A stretch of DNA of 64,000 nucleotides from Nannochloris sp. 'desiccata'. Its lineage: Eukaryota; Chlorophyta; Trebouxiophyceae; Chlorellales; Chlorellaceae. The DNA is taken from the NCBI GenBank assembly GCA_019044685.2, contig JAGTXX020000012.1:1566599-1630598 (forward strand). Direction: 5' to 3'. The notes under the pieces are model-generated. The model was not told the origin of the DNA. It did not search any database and worked only from the letters and a program-made list of their open reading frames with translations. The translations under genes and the position numbers were made by a program. This document shows, in pieces, positions 44,804 to 54,900 of the stretch (within the stretch, counting starts at the first letter, position 1; every line of letters begins with the position of its first letter).

Positions 44804-46864
44804 TTATCTCTGATGATGGGATGCAGGCATCCTAGAGTTATCTAAGGGAGGTACAAGTGATCTATAATCCGGCGTATACATATGCCTTTGCACATATCTT
44901 TTCAACTCTTCTTCACCTTTAGCCAAAGCTCTTATTAAGAAAGTGTTGCTAACATTTCCTTCATCGGCAGCTGCTTTAATAACTTCACACGCTACGTGAG
45001 CTGATATAGATCGTATATTCTCCATGCTTGGGAACACTCTACCATTCTTCAGCTCGCCTTCTGTAATTAAAGAAGGCAGTGCCTCTGCTGCAGCCATGAT
45101 CATGTGGTCGGAAACAACATTGCCTTGAGCTAAAAATGCCCCAAAAGCTAATCCAGGGAAAATATACATATTATTGGCCTGACTTGCGGAGCAATGTGTT
45201 CTTCCGTTAGGTCCCAATGCTTCAATATCTTCCTGAGGGCTGCCACAGGCAAATATAGCTCTCCCTTGAGTCGCTTCCATTGCATCAGCAAAAGTACATT
45301 CCATTTTTGATGTAGGGTTGGACATTGGGAAGATAATAGGTCGTTCATTGTTCTTTGCCATTATTCTTAATGCTTCCTCATTGAATAAACGACCAGCACC
45401 AGCTAATCCAATCAATGCAGTGGGCTTGGTGCGACGGAGAACATCCACAAGCTTCTCACCCTCGACACTGCCAGAATCTTTGCGCGCAAAGGGAGCTATA
45501 TGTTCAGGCAAATCGGATCTTGACGCAGTAATTAAACCATGTGCATCTAGGATATGGAAACGTGAAGCAGCTTCTTCAGATGACATTCCATATTTGACTA
45601 GAGCCATCGCGATCATTCTCACAACTCCCATACCAGCACTTCCAGCACCAACTACGACAAATCGCTGTTCAGCCAAAGCTTCAGGCTTTTTTCCGAGAAC
45701 AGCCATAGAACCCATCAGACCAGCTACAGCAGTTGCAGCAGTGCCTTGAATATCATCATTAAATACACAATGCACATGACGGTATCTCTCTAATAATACT
45801 TGAGCATGTTCAATACTGAAATCCTCAAATTGAAGCACAGCATTCGGCCACCTCCCCATGACTGCAGCCACAAATTCATCTAATACTTGAAAATACTCAT
45901 CTCCAGTTAATCGAGGCTGCTTTAAACCAATGTACCAAGGGTCGTTCAATAAAGCGGTGTTGTTGGTACCAACGTCTACCACACAAGGAAGAATTCTGCC
46001 TGGATTGAAACCACCTGCAGTAACGTATAAATCCAATTTGCCGATAGGGATACCCAGGCCATTAGCACCTAAATCACCGAGACCTAGAATTCGAGACCCA
46101 TCAGTAACCACAATAGCATCTACTTCCTCACTAGGCCAGTTCCATACAAAAGTAGCTATTTCACCACGATCTGCTGCAGTAAAAGTCATTCCACGTGGTC
46201 TTCGAAACAATCTATGGAAATAACTACAAACATAGCCTACAACGGGGGTATAAATAATAGGCGCCATTTCAACAAAATTTTGTTCAAGCATTTTGTAATA
46301 CAATGTTTCATTGCGTTGATGAACTTCATCTAAAACGTGCCATTTACGCAGATGCTCGTGAGTAATACCACCTTGACTTTCCTCTTCAACTGATAAATAA
46401 TCATCTCCGTGCCAATATCGCTCCATGCTGCGCTGAACTTGCTGCTCCATTGTCAAGACGCCAATAGGCAGCAAGCCTCGAAGACCCAGCCGTTCTCTTT
46501 CTTCGTGAGGATGTCCAGTACCTTTATTGTATACGGGATCATGCAGCACATCTAGTCCACGTCCACGTGCAATAGCAGTAGTATCTAGTCTATCTTGAGG
46601 CTGATAATCAAAAGACGGCAGACTGCAGCAAGTTGAGAAAAAGTGAGGCAGTGGGAAAACAGAACTTGGAAATTGCTTAAAGCGAACAGTATTATGCTGA
46701 TAAAAGTAAGAATGATCATACCTAGTATTGCTATGTCCAGTGCTCTTTTTGTCGGATCTACTTTCTGTGCTGAAGAAAGTGAAAGCAGTCGGCCAGCGGG
46801 AATGATGGCAAGATGCCCTACGCCCCTGCCTGGTAATTAAAGAGATACAGGATTGAGAGAGCAT
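44804..46864 (-). CDS. ME: NAD(P)-dependent malic enzyme, probably organellar
   Basis: 686 aa from the ATG at 46864 if unspliced. Converts malate to pyruvate, CO2 and NAD(P)H. Family features: GLRGLLP near the N-terminus of the core, catalytic Tyr in APIIYTPVVG, ILGLGDLGANGLGIPIGKL with the catalytic Lys, metal-ligand acids in QFEDFS and CVFNDDIQGTA, dinucleotide-binding VVVGAGSAGMGV, and NPTSKMEC. The first ~100 residues precede the core and look like a transit peptide. A 99-nt in-frame segment there (46623-46721) begins GTATGA and ends in a pyrimidine tract plus CTGCAG, so it may be an intron; splicing would give 653 aa. Confidence 0.92.
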   Translation of the reverse strand: MLSQSCISLITRQGRRASCHHSRWPTAFTFFSTESRSDKKSTGHSNTRYDHSYFYQHNTVRFKQFPSSVFPLPHFFSTCCSLPSFDYQPQDRLDTTAIARGRGLDVLHDPVYNKGTGHPHEERERLGLRGLLPIGVLTMEQQVQRSMERYWHGDDYLSVEEESQGGITHEHLRKWHVLDEVHQRNETLYYKMLEQNFVEMAPIIYTPVVGYVCSYFHRLFRRPRGMTFTAADRGEIATFVWNWPSEEVDAIVVTDGSRILGLGDLGANGLGIPIGKLDLYVTAGGFNPGRILPCVVDVGTNNTALLNDPWYIGLKQPRLTGDEYFQVLDEFVAAVMGRWPNAVLQFEDFSIEHAQVLLERYRHVHCVFNDDIQGTAATAVAGLMGSMAVLGKKPEALAEQRFVVVGAGSAGMGVVRMIAMALVKYGMSSEEAASRFHILDAHGLITASRSDLPEHIAPFARKDSGSVEGEKLVDVLRRTKPTALIGLAGAGRLFNEEALRIMAKNNERPIIFPMSNPTSKMECTFADAMEATQGRAIFACGSPQEDIEALGPNGRTHCSASQANNMYIFPGLAFGAFLAQGNVVSDHMIMAAAEALPSLITEGELKNGRVFPSMENIRSISAHVACEVIKAAADEGNVSNTFLIRALAKGEEELKRYVQRHMYTPDYRSLVPPLDNSRMPASHHQR

Positions 46865-47607
46865 TGTCCGCGCAATGGTTACGTTGGATTAAAGTTTTGC
46901 CTTTACAATCTTCGCCAGCGATTGTTTATTTCTCTTGATTATTTAAACTGATCATTCAGAAAAACTCGATGCCCTAGCGAAGGTAGCTACGTTCCTGCAA
47001 TAACCTGTGATAAAAATATAAGTTATCAAAATTGACAGATTTGCTGGATGAACACTAATCCCGTGTTTCATAAAATAATTCATCTCGAATATTAAGCTCA
47101 GCTGTTGGATCTGCCGCTGTACGGTACAGCTCCAGGGGCTGCTACTAAATAAGCGTCGCCAAAAGACCAGAAGGAAGCTCCGGTAGCAAATAGAAGTGCT
47201 AGTATCCTCTGACTGCAGTCTGCATGGGTGCCATAATCATTTTTAAAAGTTTTTGAAAAGGTAACCCCATAACGTTAACGGCCAAACACTACCGACCGTA
47301 ATTTTAATTTAATCTGCAAATGTTATTTTCTGCGTCCCTTACACTCCAAGATCTTTACAAATTGACGTCGGGTCTACTGGAGTGATTGATGCTTCCCAAA
47401 ATAAGAAAATGAAACTTATTTGTATGATGGTTCTTAGCTACGAATAAGTGGAGGCAGTGGAGGCATTACCATCAGATGATCTGACGCAATTACGAATATT
47501 TCCGTATTACGGTTTAGTAACAATGCCGCAGCCTGTATAAGTCTTGTTCTTAATTTCAACTCGTGCAACTTGAAGGCCAATATGCGATCTAGTTGATGCT
47601 ATCGGCC
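46865..47607. other. Intergenic region
   Basis: About 740 bp with no convincing reading frame; the boundary between the gene-dense region and the decayed zone. Nothing recognised. Confidence 0.3.
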
Positions 47608-48540
47608 ATGGAATCGCAATCTGCGCCAGCAGATGAACCATCGACGATAGCAGTTGGCTCCCAAAGAACTGCAAGTGATGAGCACGAGGAATATGGAGCG
47701 ACCATGGTGTATAGAATATGCAGCGGTCGCGCAAGCGCACGAAATTCATAAGTTTAGGTTGTTCACTTATTCCTTTTCAATTAGTAATAGCACCCTTCAA
47801 TCGATTATAAATAATTATTATCCGGCGCGGTGTCGAAGTCGCCATCTAAGAAGATAGCTTGCATTCCACAGGGCCGCTACATTAGTGATATCACTTTGGA
47901 GGATGTTCAGCAATAATATACTAACGTGCCTGCACTTGTCGCTTGCGAGCGGCTAGGGCTCGGACTAACTAGTTCAAGCGTTTATGCCGTTGGCTAGGCA
48001 TCAGCGCATGGCCCTATAAGAAAGAAGACATCGACCCCTGCAATTGCACATGGATCAGAATATGGTGTTGGGGCGCTGAATGGTTATGCAAATGACAGTT
48101 TTGACTTGACATGGCCACCGAAAGTCTCCTCTGGTCGCTTTGCAATACCTTCAGCGCAGCCAGCCCCGGTATCCATCGCTTCAATTCCTGAGAATCTTGC
48201 ATCAGCTGCTGCTCAGTTTGCTCATTCACCTCCATATTTAACTGAGCAACCGCAATGAGCTTTGCTTAATAATCTTTTACGGGACGCTCCAGCAACAAGT
48301 CTTGCACAATTGATGAGCCAAGTTAAGCAGTTTAGTTCTGAAACGAGACTTATACTAGGCGTAAGTATAATAAATGATGATGCAGTGGATTTAATTAAGG
48401 TTGCTTGTGCAGCATTGGATTCTGCAAATCAGACGCAATAACAACAACAACGACAAATACTACCGCCTCTGGAAAACAATCCAGCAGCTGCGCTGATGGC
48501 AATACTAGCTCAAATGCATGATTCGGCACAATTAAAGTGA
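47608..48540 (+). pseudogene. Decayed RWP-RK transcription-factor gene
   Basis: Translation shows an RWP-RK domain broken into frames: KIACIPQGRYISDITLEDVQQ, then an in-frame TAA (47914), YTNVPALVACERLGLGLT, then a one-base frameshift near 47967-47973, then FKRLCRWLGISAWPYKK, where AWPYKK stands for RWPxRK. Downstream (about 48081-48540) a second frame continues for 150 codons with TGA at 48256 and TAA at 48439, reading ASIPENLASAAAQFAHSPP, LRDAPATSLAQLMSQ, CAALDSANQTQ. A possible start ATG is at 47608. Three nonsense changes and at least one frameshift make an active protein unlikely. RWP-RK factors control nitrogen responses and sexual/gamete genes in green algae. Confidence 0.75.
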
Positions 48541-49209
48541 GAAATACTGTTTTGTTTATAAATGGATGAAATGATGAGGGTCTGAAACGTAATAATTGCG
48601 TTTCTTATACTAGGAGTTTTCACCCGCCTGATGTTTTTCCCCTGATGTTTTCTTGCTGCCCATCTTCTTTTACGACTTCACTTGGGTCCTCGTGTTTTTT
48701 CCTTTTTGTTATATTCCATGTTTCTTTGATATTTCTTTTTAAATTCTCCCCGTTTAGCTATAAATTAAATTTTTTTTATTTCCTCTTGGCGGCAGTACTG
48801 CATTATTTTTTACGAGAGGGCACTGCCTTGGCAGGGCAGAGCAGCAGGAATTGCAAGAGAAAAGTTGACAGCCTTTTCCTGCTGCTGCACAGTTGTGGGT
48901 GAACGGTATGCTTTTCGTTTTTGTTGTTTATATTTGTAAAATTTTGGCATATCTAAAACATGGAGTGTTTTGCATTTGAAAGATTACATGTTGCTGCAGA
49001 AGCAGCGTTCCGTACACACATGGAGCAAGATCTGGACATATAATATCCTTTCAGCGTGTTTGATGGCAATATGGATGATAATTTCCCTTAGATTTAACCA
49101 TAAAGCTTTCATCAGTCGACCAAACATAAAAATCATCAGGATAAAACCGGGATTCCTAAGGCCAGATACAGCTAATTTTTTATATTTCACATTCTGTTTA
49201 CCGGGTATA
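48541..49209. other. T-rich region upstream of the PsbP-like gene
   Basis: About 670 bp. The PsbP-like frame is open back to about 48970 but with no transit-like start, so I treat it as untranslated. A 27-codon coding-looking scrap (ATG at 48960, MECFAFERLHVAAEAAF) may be another gene remnant. Promoter of the next gene expected here. Confidence 0.3.
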
Positions 49210-50124
49210 ATGATGCAATTTATCACAGTAACGCCTGCTTGCCCTCGGGCAAGTGTTCTTTTAAGTAGACAAATGATCACAAGCAGCAGAATTGCGGCTG
49301 TGCCAAGACCTGAACAGAGCTGCACATCTTTTGAAGGACCAGATAGAAGGAGTGCTATTCTCGCAATGATCGGAGCAGGAGCTCTGGCACTGACTGTAGC
49401 AAGTCCATCTTCTTCTTGGGCGGCCGAGGAAGGTGTCATAGCCGGAGTAGCACCCACAGTAGCAGCAGCAGCAGCAGCAGCCACATATGAGCACCTCTCT
49501 GAACCTACATTGGCCTACGAGTTTGACTATCCTGCAGTCACTTCTTCTGGTAGAAAGATCCCTCTAGTCTTTTCTCGCCGCCCTGAGAGGTATTCTTCGG
49601 CCGCCCCTCTTACGGCTGATGCTCGCCAGCGCATTGTCTGCGAACTGGCAGATTTAATTGATGCTATTACTGTAAGTGTGTCGGTAGGACCTCCTGCCGG
49701 TTCATTGCGCACAACGCCTCAATCACAGTGGACTGCAAAGCAGGTAGCGGCGGAAATTTTGGCTGATCGCTCTACAGCTCGTGTAACCTCAGGACAGCGT
49801 GTCAGCTTAAATACCATAGAAGAAGCCAATTCAGTAGAGAAGGATGGAACTATATACTATATTTACGAACATATCTCCCAGGGATCCCCTACCTTGGCCA
49901 CCACTTCAAGGGAGACGTATCGTCATTCATTGGCGGTGACTGCTGCAAGGCCAGGTTTGGAAGAAGGTAGTCTGTTCTTGTATACCCTTAACATGGCTTG
50001 CCCTGAAGAAAAGTGGACTGAGCTTGAATCTGCATATAGACACGGAGTTGGGTCCTTTACACTGGTTGCAAATCCAGGAACAGACTATGTGGCGCCAGAT
50101 CAGGACTCTTGGAGGTTTTTTTAA
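49210..50124 (+). CDS. PsbP-domain thylakoid lumen protein
   Basis: 304 aa from the ATG at 49210. A two-part signal: a Ser/Arg-rich chloroplast transit region (residues 1-45), then a twin-arginine motif (DRRSAILAMIGAGALALTVA, RR at 46-47) and AxA-like cleavage near SSWAAEE. This is a typical Tat-dependent lumen signal. The PsbP fold follows from about 95: LAYEFDYPAV, IPLVFSRRPERYS, LADLIDAITVSVSVGPP, IYYIYEHISQG, RHSLAVTAARPG, SLFLYTLNMACPEEKW, SFTLV. PsbP-domain proteins assist photosystem II or lumen assembly. Sits intact between two decayed genes. Which PPD or PsbP class it is, I cannot tell. Confidence 0.82.
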   Translation: MMQFITVTPACPRASVLLSRQMITSSRIAAVPRPEQSCTSFEGPDRRSAILAMIGAGALALTVASPSSSWAAEEGVIAGVAPTVAAAAAAATYEHLSEPTLAYEFDYPAVTSSGRKIPLVFSRRPERYSSAAPLTADARQRIVCELADLIDAITVSVSVGPPAGSLRTTPQSQWTAKQVAAEILADRSTARVTSGQRVSLNTIEEANSVEKDGTIYYIYEHISQGSPTLATTSRETYRHSLAVTAARPGLEEGSLFLYTLNMACPEEKWTELESAYRHGVGSFTLVANPGTDYVAPDQDSWRFF

Positions 50125-50390
50125 ATACATTCGATGGTTATGTTTGATTGTATTGCATGTAAAATAGTGGATTTAGTTGTTAGTTGGATTTATGTAGGAA
50201 AGTTAATGGTTTAGAGTCGCATTCGAACCTAGATCAAAATGATTTTGAAAATCAGTTGCAATCAGAGAGATATTGAGTATTCAGCAGATTCCGAGGACTT
50301 CGACGCTTTGAAGTAATCGACAATGTATTGGAGATATATTTGATCAGCTGAAAGAGCTTTATTTAGTCTTTTATGCATTTTGTTCAAAGG

Positions 50391-51503
50391 CAGCCGTGCG
50401 GAGTTGAAATTATGAGAGCACTAACAAAGCTATTTGTTGATGCAAGAGCGTGTTTATCTCATTTAAAACTAACGTCTTGAGCTGCCATTCAACGAGCTGG
50501 CATGAGGTCTAGATTTTCTTTCAAGCCTAGAACAGGTCCAAATTATATGCAATCACAGCAGCCTACTACCTTCTTCACCACAGCGTTATAGATTACGCTG
50601 ATAAAGTCTCTGCATTGGATAGGTATGTATTATATTTACATAAGAATCGGCGGGGGTTCAGAGTGATACCTGCATCAAATAAACTTTCGTTCATCTAATT
50701 AATTGATCGCAGGCTCCAGCATCGAGCGCTTACCGAAGTTCGGACGGTCGTTTGGAATACCAAGTATAGGAGTGATATATGTGGGCTAGAAAGAAGCGGA
50801 GAAGAAAGCTACAATATTTCAAAAATGCCATTTAGCTGACTTTGTGTGCCGCCGTGGCCGAGTATTTTCTTGCTGGTGGCTATTTTCGCTGGTTCAGAGG
50901 AATACAAGAGCTGATATTGCTTGCCGGGTTATGAGAGTTGATATTGGTGAGGATAAAATTCCCGGAACTGTTGTCACTGTACCAGAAATAGCCCCTAATG
51001 CAGTTTGCAGAGCGGTAGTGATCAGATTGAGGAATTGCCGACCAATTTTCGAAATTAAGGTTGCTATATGGCGGCGCAGCCATTAATGAGTGGGAAAGAA
51101 GGCGATGAGTAAAGATATGCAAAAATACGTGCTTCAAAATGCTTGCCAGGTAGAAATTGATGGCATTTTCTCTGGTGGAAAAGTTGCAGTGTTTCCCGTC
51201 AATTTTTTGGAAGGTGCTTGAGAAAGTTCAGATGGTCTGCCAGACTGCATTATTGTTTGCTTGCTTTTGTAGAGGTTGACATGGACTAGGATGAGAACTT
51301 CTGCGTTGAAAAAATGGTCGCGAGAGGTCTCAAATGGTATTTACTTGAGCTTGTATGGTGATGGCGTCGACTTGCAGCTGCACGTTTGCGGTGGTTGTTT
51401 TGGGGCGAGTATTTGGTGTTTTAGAGAAGGTTTCAAAGATGAATTTGTTTTAGAGAGAAGTAGAGTGTTGAATTTAGTCGCAGAGCGTAGCTGGATAGTG
51501 TAG
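50391..51503 (+). pseudogene. Decayed gene of unknown type
   Basis: Several coding-looking pieces in changing frames: MRALTKLFVDARACLSHLKLTS interrupted by TGA at 50478, AAIQRAGMRSRFSFKPRTGPNY, then HSVIDYADKVSALDR ending at a GTATGT donor (about 50622) that joins in phase across ~91 bp to LQHRALTEVRTVVWNTKYRS. Further on, CRVMRVDIGEDKIPGTVV, DMQKYVLQNACQVEIDGIF with another TGA in frame, and a last open stretch to 51503. Two of the stops are TGA where CGA (Arg) would fit. I see no recognisable domain. It may be one gene with several introns or unrelated scraps. 50125-50390 and 51504-51775 show nothing further. Confidence 0.4.
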
Positions 51504-51775
51504 CTGATAGCGATCAGCAACGGAAAAACATGGTGAGCGACGCAGCACAGCAACAACGCTCGGTCGTAGTTGGTTATTTTTGCAAGGAACGGTCTTCTTT
51601 CGAGCACCTTTTTCCAAGGCATTCTCTTTTCATAGCAAGGTAGTTTGTTATGTAATCTAGCAGATAATAGTATTGATAGAATTATCTTGGGAAGTATAGA
51701 ATGAAGAGCCTCTTGGTAGGATAAAGACAGCATAAACCAAAACTTCAAGTTGTGAGAAATTGCAGGGGTAGGGAT

Positions 51776-51974
51776 CTATAAGGTCTTGGAGCCGCATCCG
51801 CTGGCGCGCATTTTGCCCAGTCTGGAGCCAGATCGGCTTTTTAGTGGACAAATCCTTGCTCTTTTTGCCATATTTAATTTCCTTTAGATACCTATTATGT
51901 AGAGCTATAGTTTAAGCCCCTAGCAGGGCCTCCCAGGCTGCAGCTGGCTTTGTAAAGTTCAATTGAAATCCTCT
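51776..51974. repeat. 199-bp solo copy of the 5,090-bp unit's head
   Basis: Begins CTATAAGGTCTTGG like the full units and stops after AATTGAAATCCTC, where the next unit starts directly with CTATAAGG. Nearly identical to the first 199 bp of the units; one visible difference near the AAGCCCC block. Marks the inner edge of the subtelomeric array. Confidence 0.85.
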
Positions 51975-54900
51975 CTATAAGGTCTTGGAGCCGCATCCGC
52001 TGGCGCGCATTTTGCCCAGTCTGGAGCCAGATCGGCTTTTTAGTGGACAAATCCTTGCTCTTTTTGCCATATTTAATTTCCTTTAGATACCTATTATGTA
52101 GAGCTATAGTTCAAGCCCCTAGCAGGGCCTCCCAGGCTGCAGCTGGCTTTGTAAAGTTCAATTGAAATCCTCCCAATTCGGGTAATGCCAAAAAATACCG
52201 GTATCCAGGAATCTAAACCGGTCGAGGGCCCATTTTCTGGAATGTACATACATCAAGTAAGTCTGTTGACCGCGAAAGAACCGGTCCTCGCTTTTCAGCT
52301 GGGATTTCTGCCCATCCAGCACAAATCGTTAGCTGCAGAAAGGCTCTCTAGGCCCCCTAGCTTGCCTTCTTTATGTTCTACATACTTTCATGACCGATAA
52401 TTCAGCGCTCTCTCCCGGTATTAATGTTCTGACCCACCAGCTTTTTGATTTCCCTGTGCGCAGATCAAATCCCAGTCTTTGGTTCTCTTTGGATTCAAAA
52501 CCGGTCGAGACCCTCTTTGGAGTTACTGCCGTGATATGTGGGTGACACAGCTGCGGCGGCAAGGCAGCACTTCCTGCTCACGGCTTCAACTTGCCTCATG
52601 CTGCAGCAATTCCTGGCTTGATCACCAGGTAAATGCAGCTGCTGCTGCTGTGCAGCGCGCTAAATGGTCGTTCCTATGTGTCAGTGAGACTATAGACCCG
52701 CGCAGCTGAGCTGTAATGCCATTTCTGTGCATTGATAGTTCAACAGCTCCAGCACCATTTCCACTCTCTTCAATGTTTGGTGCAGCTCGTTATTAATTCT
52801 GCTCCAGCCTGGTCTTCAGACCGGTCATGGAGCCGTGATTACCGGTCATGTAGCTATAGTGGATGTGTAGGAGAGCGTGCATGGTATTCCCAGCTGTTTT
52901 CAGTTGAGCCAGGTCACCCACCTTGGAGATTGTGTCGAGACGCTCACTGTGGTGATGGCCATGCCACCAGCTGCCCCTCCAGCCTGGTCTTCAGACCGGT
53001 CATGGAGCCGTGATTACCGGTCATGTAGCTATAGTGGATGTGTAGGAGAGCGTGCATGGTATTCCCAGCTGTTTTCAGTTGAGCCAGGTCACCCACCTTG
53101 GAGATTGTGTCGAGACGCTCACTGTGGTGATGGCCATGCCACCAGCTGCCCCTCCAGCCTGGTCTTCAGACCGGTCATGGAGCTGTGATTACCGGTCATG
53201 TAGCTATAGTGAATGTGTAGGAGAGCGTGCATGGTATTCCCAGCTGTTTTCAGTTGAGCCAGGTCACCCACCTTGGAGATTGTGTCGAGACGGGCACTGT
53301 GGTGATGGGGCATGCCACCAGCTGCCCCTCCAGCCTGGTCTTCAGACCGGTCATGGAGCTGTGATTACCGGTCATGTAGCTATAGTGAATGTGTAGGAGA
53401 GCGTGCATGGTATTCCCAGCTGTTTTCAGTTGAGCCAGGTCACCCACCTTGGAGATTGTGTCGAGACGCTCACTGTGGTGATGGGGCATGCCACCAGCTG
53501 CCCCTCCAGCCTGGTCTTCAGACCGGTCATGGAGCTGTGATTACCGGTCATGTAGCTATAGTGAATGTGTAGGAGAGCGTGCATGGTATTCCCAGCTGTT
53601 TTCAGTTGAGCCAGGTCACCCACCTTGGAGATTGTGTCGAGACGCTCACTGTGGTGATGGGGCATGCCACCAGCTGCCCCTCCAGCCTGGTCTTCAGACC
53701 GGTCATGGAGCTGTGATTACCGGTCATGTAGCTATAGTGAATGTGTAGGAGAGCGTGCATGGTATTCCCAGCTGTTTTCAGTTGAGCCAGGTCACCCACC
53801 TTGGAGATTGTGTCGAGACGCTCACTGTGGTGATGGGGCATGCCACCAGCTGCCCCTCCAGCCTGGTCTTCAGACCGGTCATGGAGCTGTGATTACCGGT
53901 CATGTAGCTATATTGAATGTGTAGGAGAGCGTGCATGGTATTCCCAGCTGTTTTCAGTTGAGCCAGGTCACCCACCTTGGAGATTGTGTTGAGACGGGCA
54001 CTGTGGTGATGGGCATGCCACCAGCTGCCCCTCCAGCCTGGTCTTCAGACCGGTCATGGAGCTGTGATTACCGGTCATGTAGCTATAGTGAATGTGTAGG
54101 AGAGCGTGCATGGTATTCCCAGCTGGTTTAGTTCGAGCCAGGTCACCCACCTTGGAGATTGTGTTGAGACGGGCACTGTGGTGATGGGGCATGCCACCAG
54201 CTGCCCCTCCAGCCTGGTCTTCAGACCGGTCATGGAGCTGTGATTACCGGTCATGTAGCTATATTGAATGTGTAGGAGAGCGTGCATGGTATTCCCAGCT
54301 GTTTTCAGTTGAGCCAGGTCACCCACCTTGGAGATTGTGTCGAGACGCTCACTGTGGTGATGGGGCATGCCACCAGCTGCCCCTCCAGCCTGGTCTTCAG
54401 ACCGGTCATGGAGCTGTGATTACCGGTCATGTAGCTATAGTGAATGTGTAGGAGAGCGTGCATGGTATTCCCAGCTGTTTTCAGTTGAGCCAGGTCACCC
54501 ACCTTGGAGATTGTGTTGAGACGGGCACTGTGGTGATGGGGCATGCCACCAGCTGCCCGTCCAGCCTGGTCTTCAGACCGGTCATGGAGCTGTGATTACC
54601 GGTCATGTAGCTATATTGAATGTGTAGGAGAGCGTGCATGGTATTCCCAACTGGTTTAGTTCGAGCCAGGTCACCCACCTTGGAGATTGTGTCGAGACGG
54701 GCACTGTGGTGATGGGGCATGCCACCAGCTGCCCCTCCAGCCTGGTCTTCAGACCGGTCATGGAGCTGTGATTACCGGTCATGTAGCTATAGTGAATGTG
54801 TAGGAGAGCGTGCATGGTATTCCCAGCTGTTTTCAGTTGAGCCAGGTCACCCACCTTGGAGATTGTGTTGAGACGGGCACTGTGGTGATGGCCATGCCAC

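Noticed and set aside
47608..48540. Alternative genetic code (TAA/TGA read as Gln/Arg)
   Set aside because: Many intact genes here end in TAA or TGA and have none in frame; the relic also has a frameshift.
48970..49209. N-terminal extension of the PsbP-like frame
   Set aside because: No transit-like character and no suitable ATG; the Tat/transit layout fits the ATG at 49210.
50217..50242. GGTTCGAA-like box on the minus strand, possible tRNA T-arm
   Set aside because: The flanking bases do not pair into a T-stem and no acceptor or anticodon arm is found.
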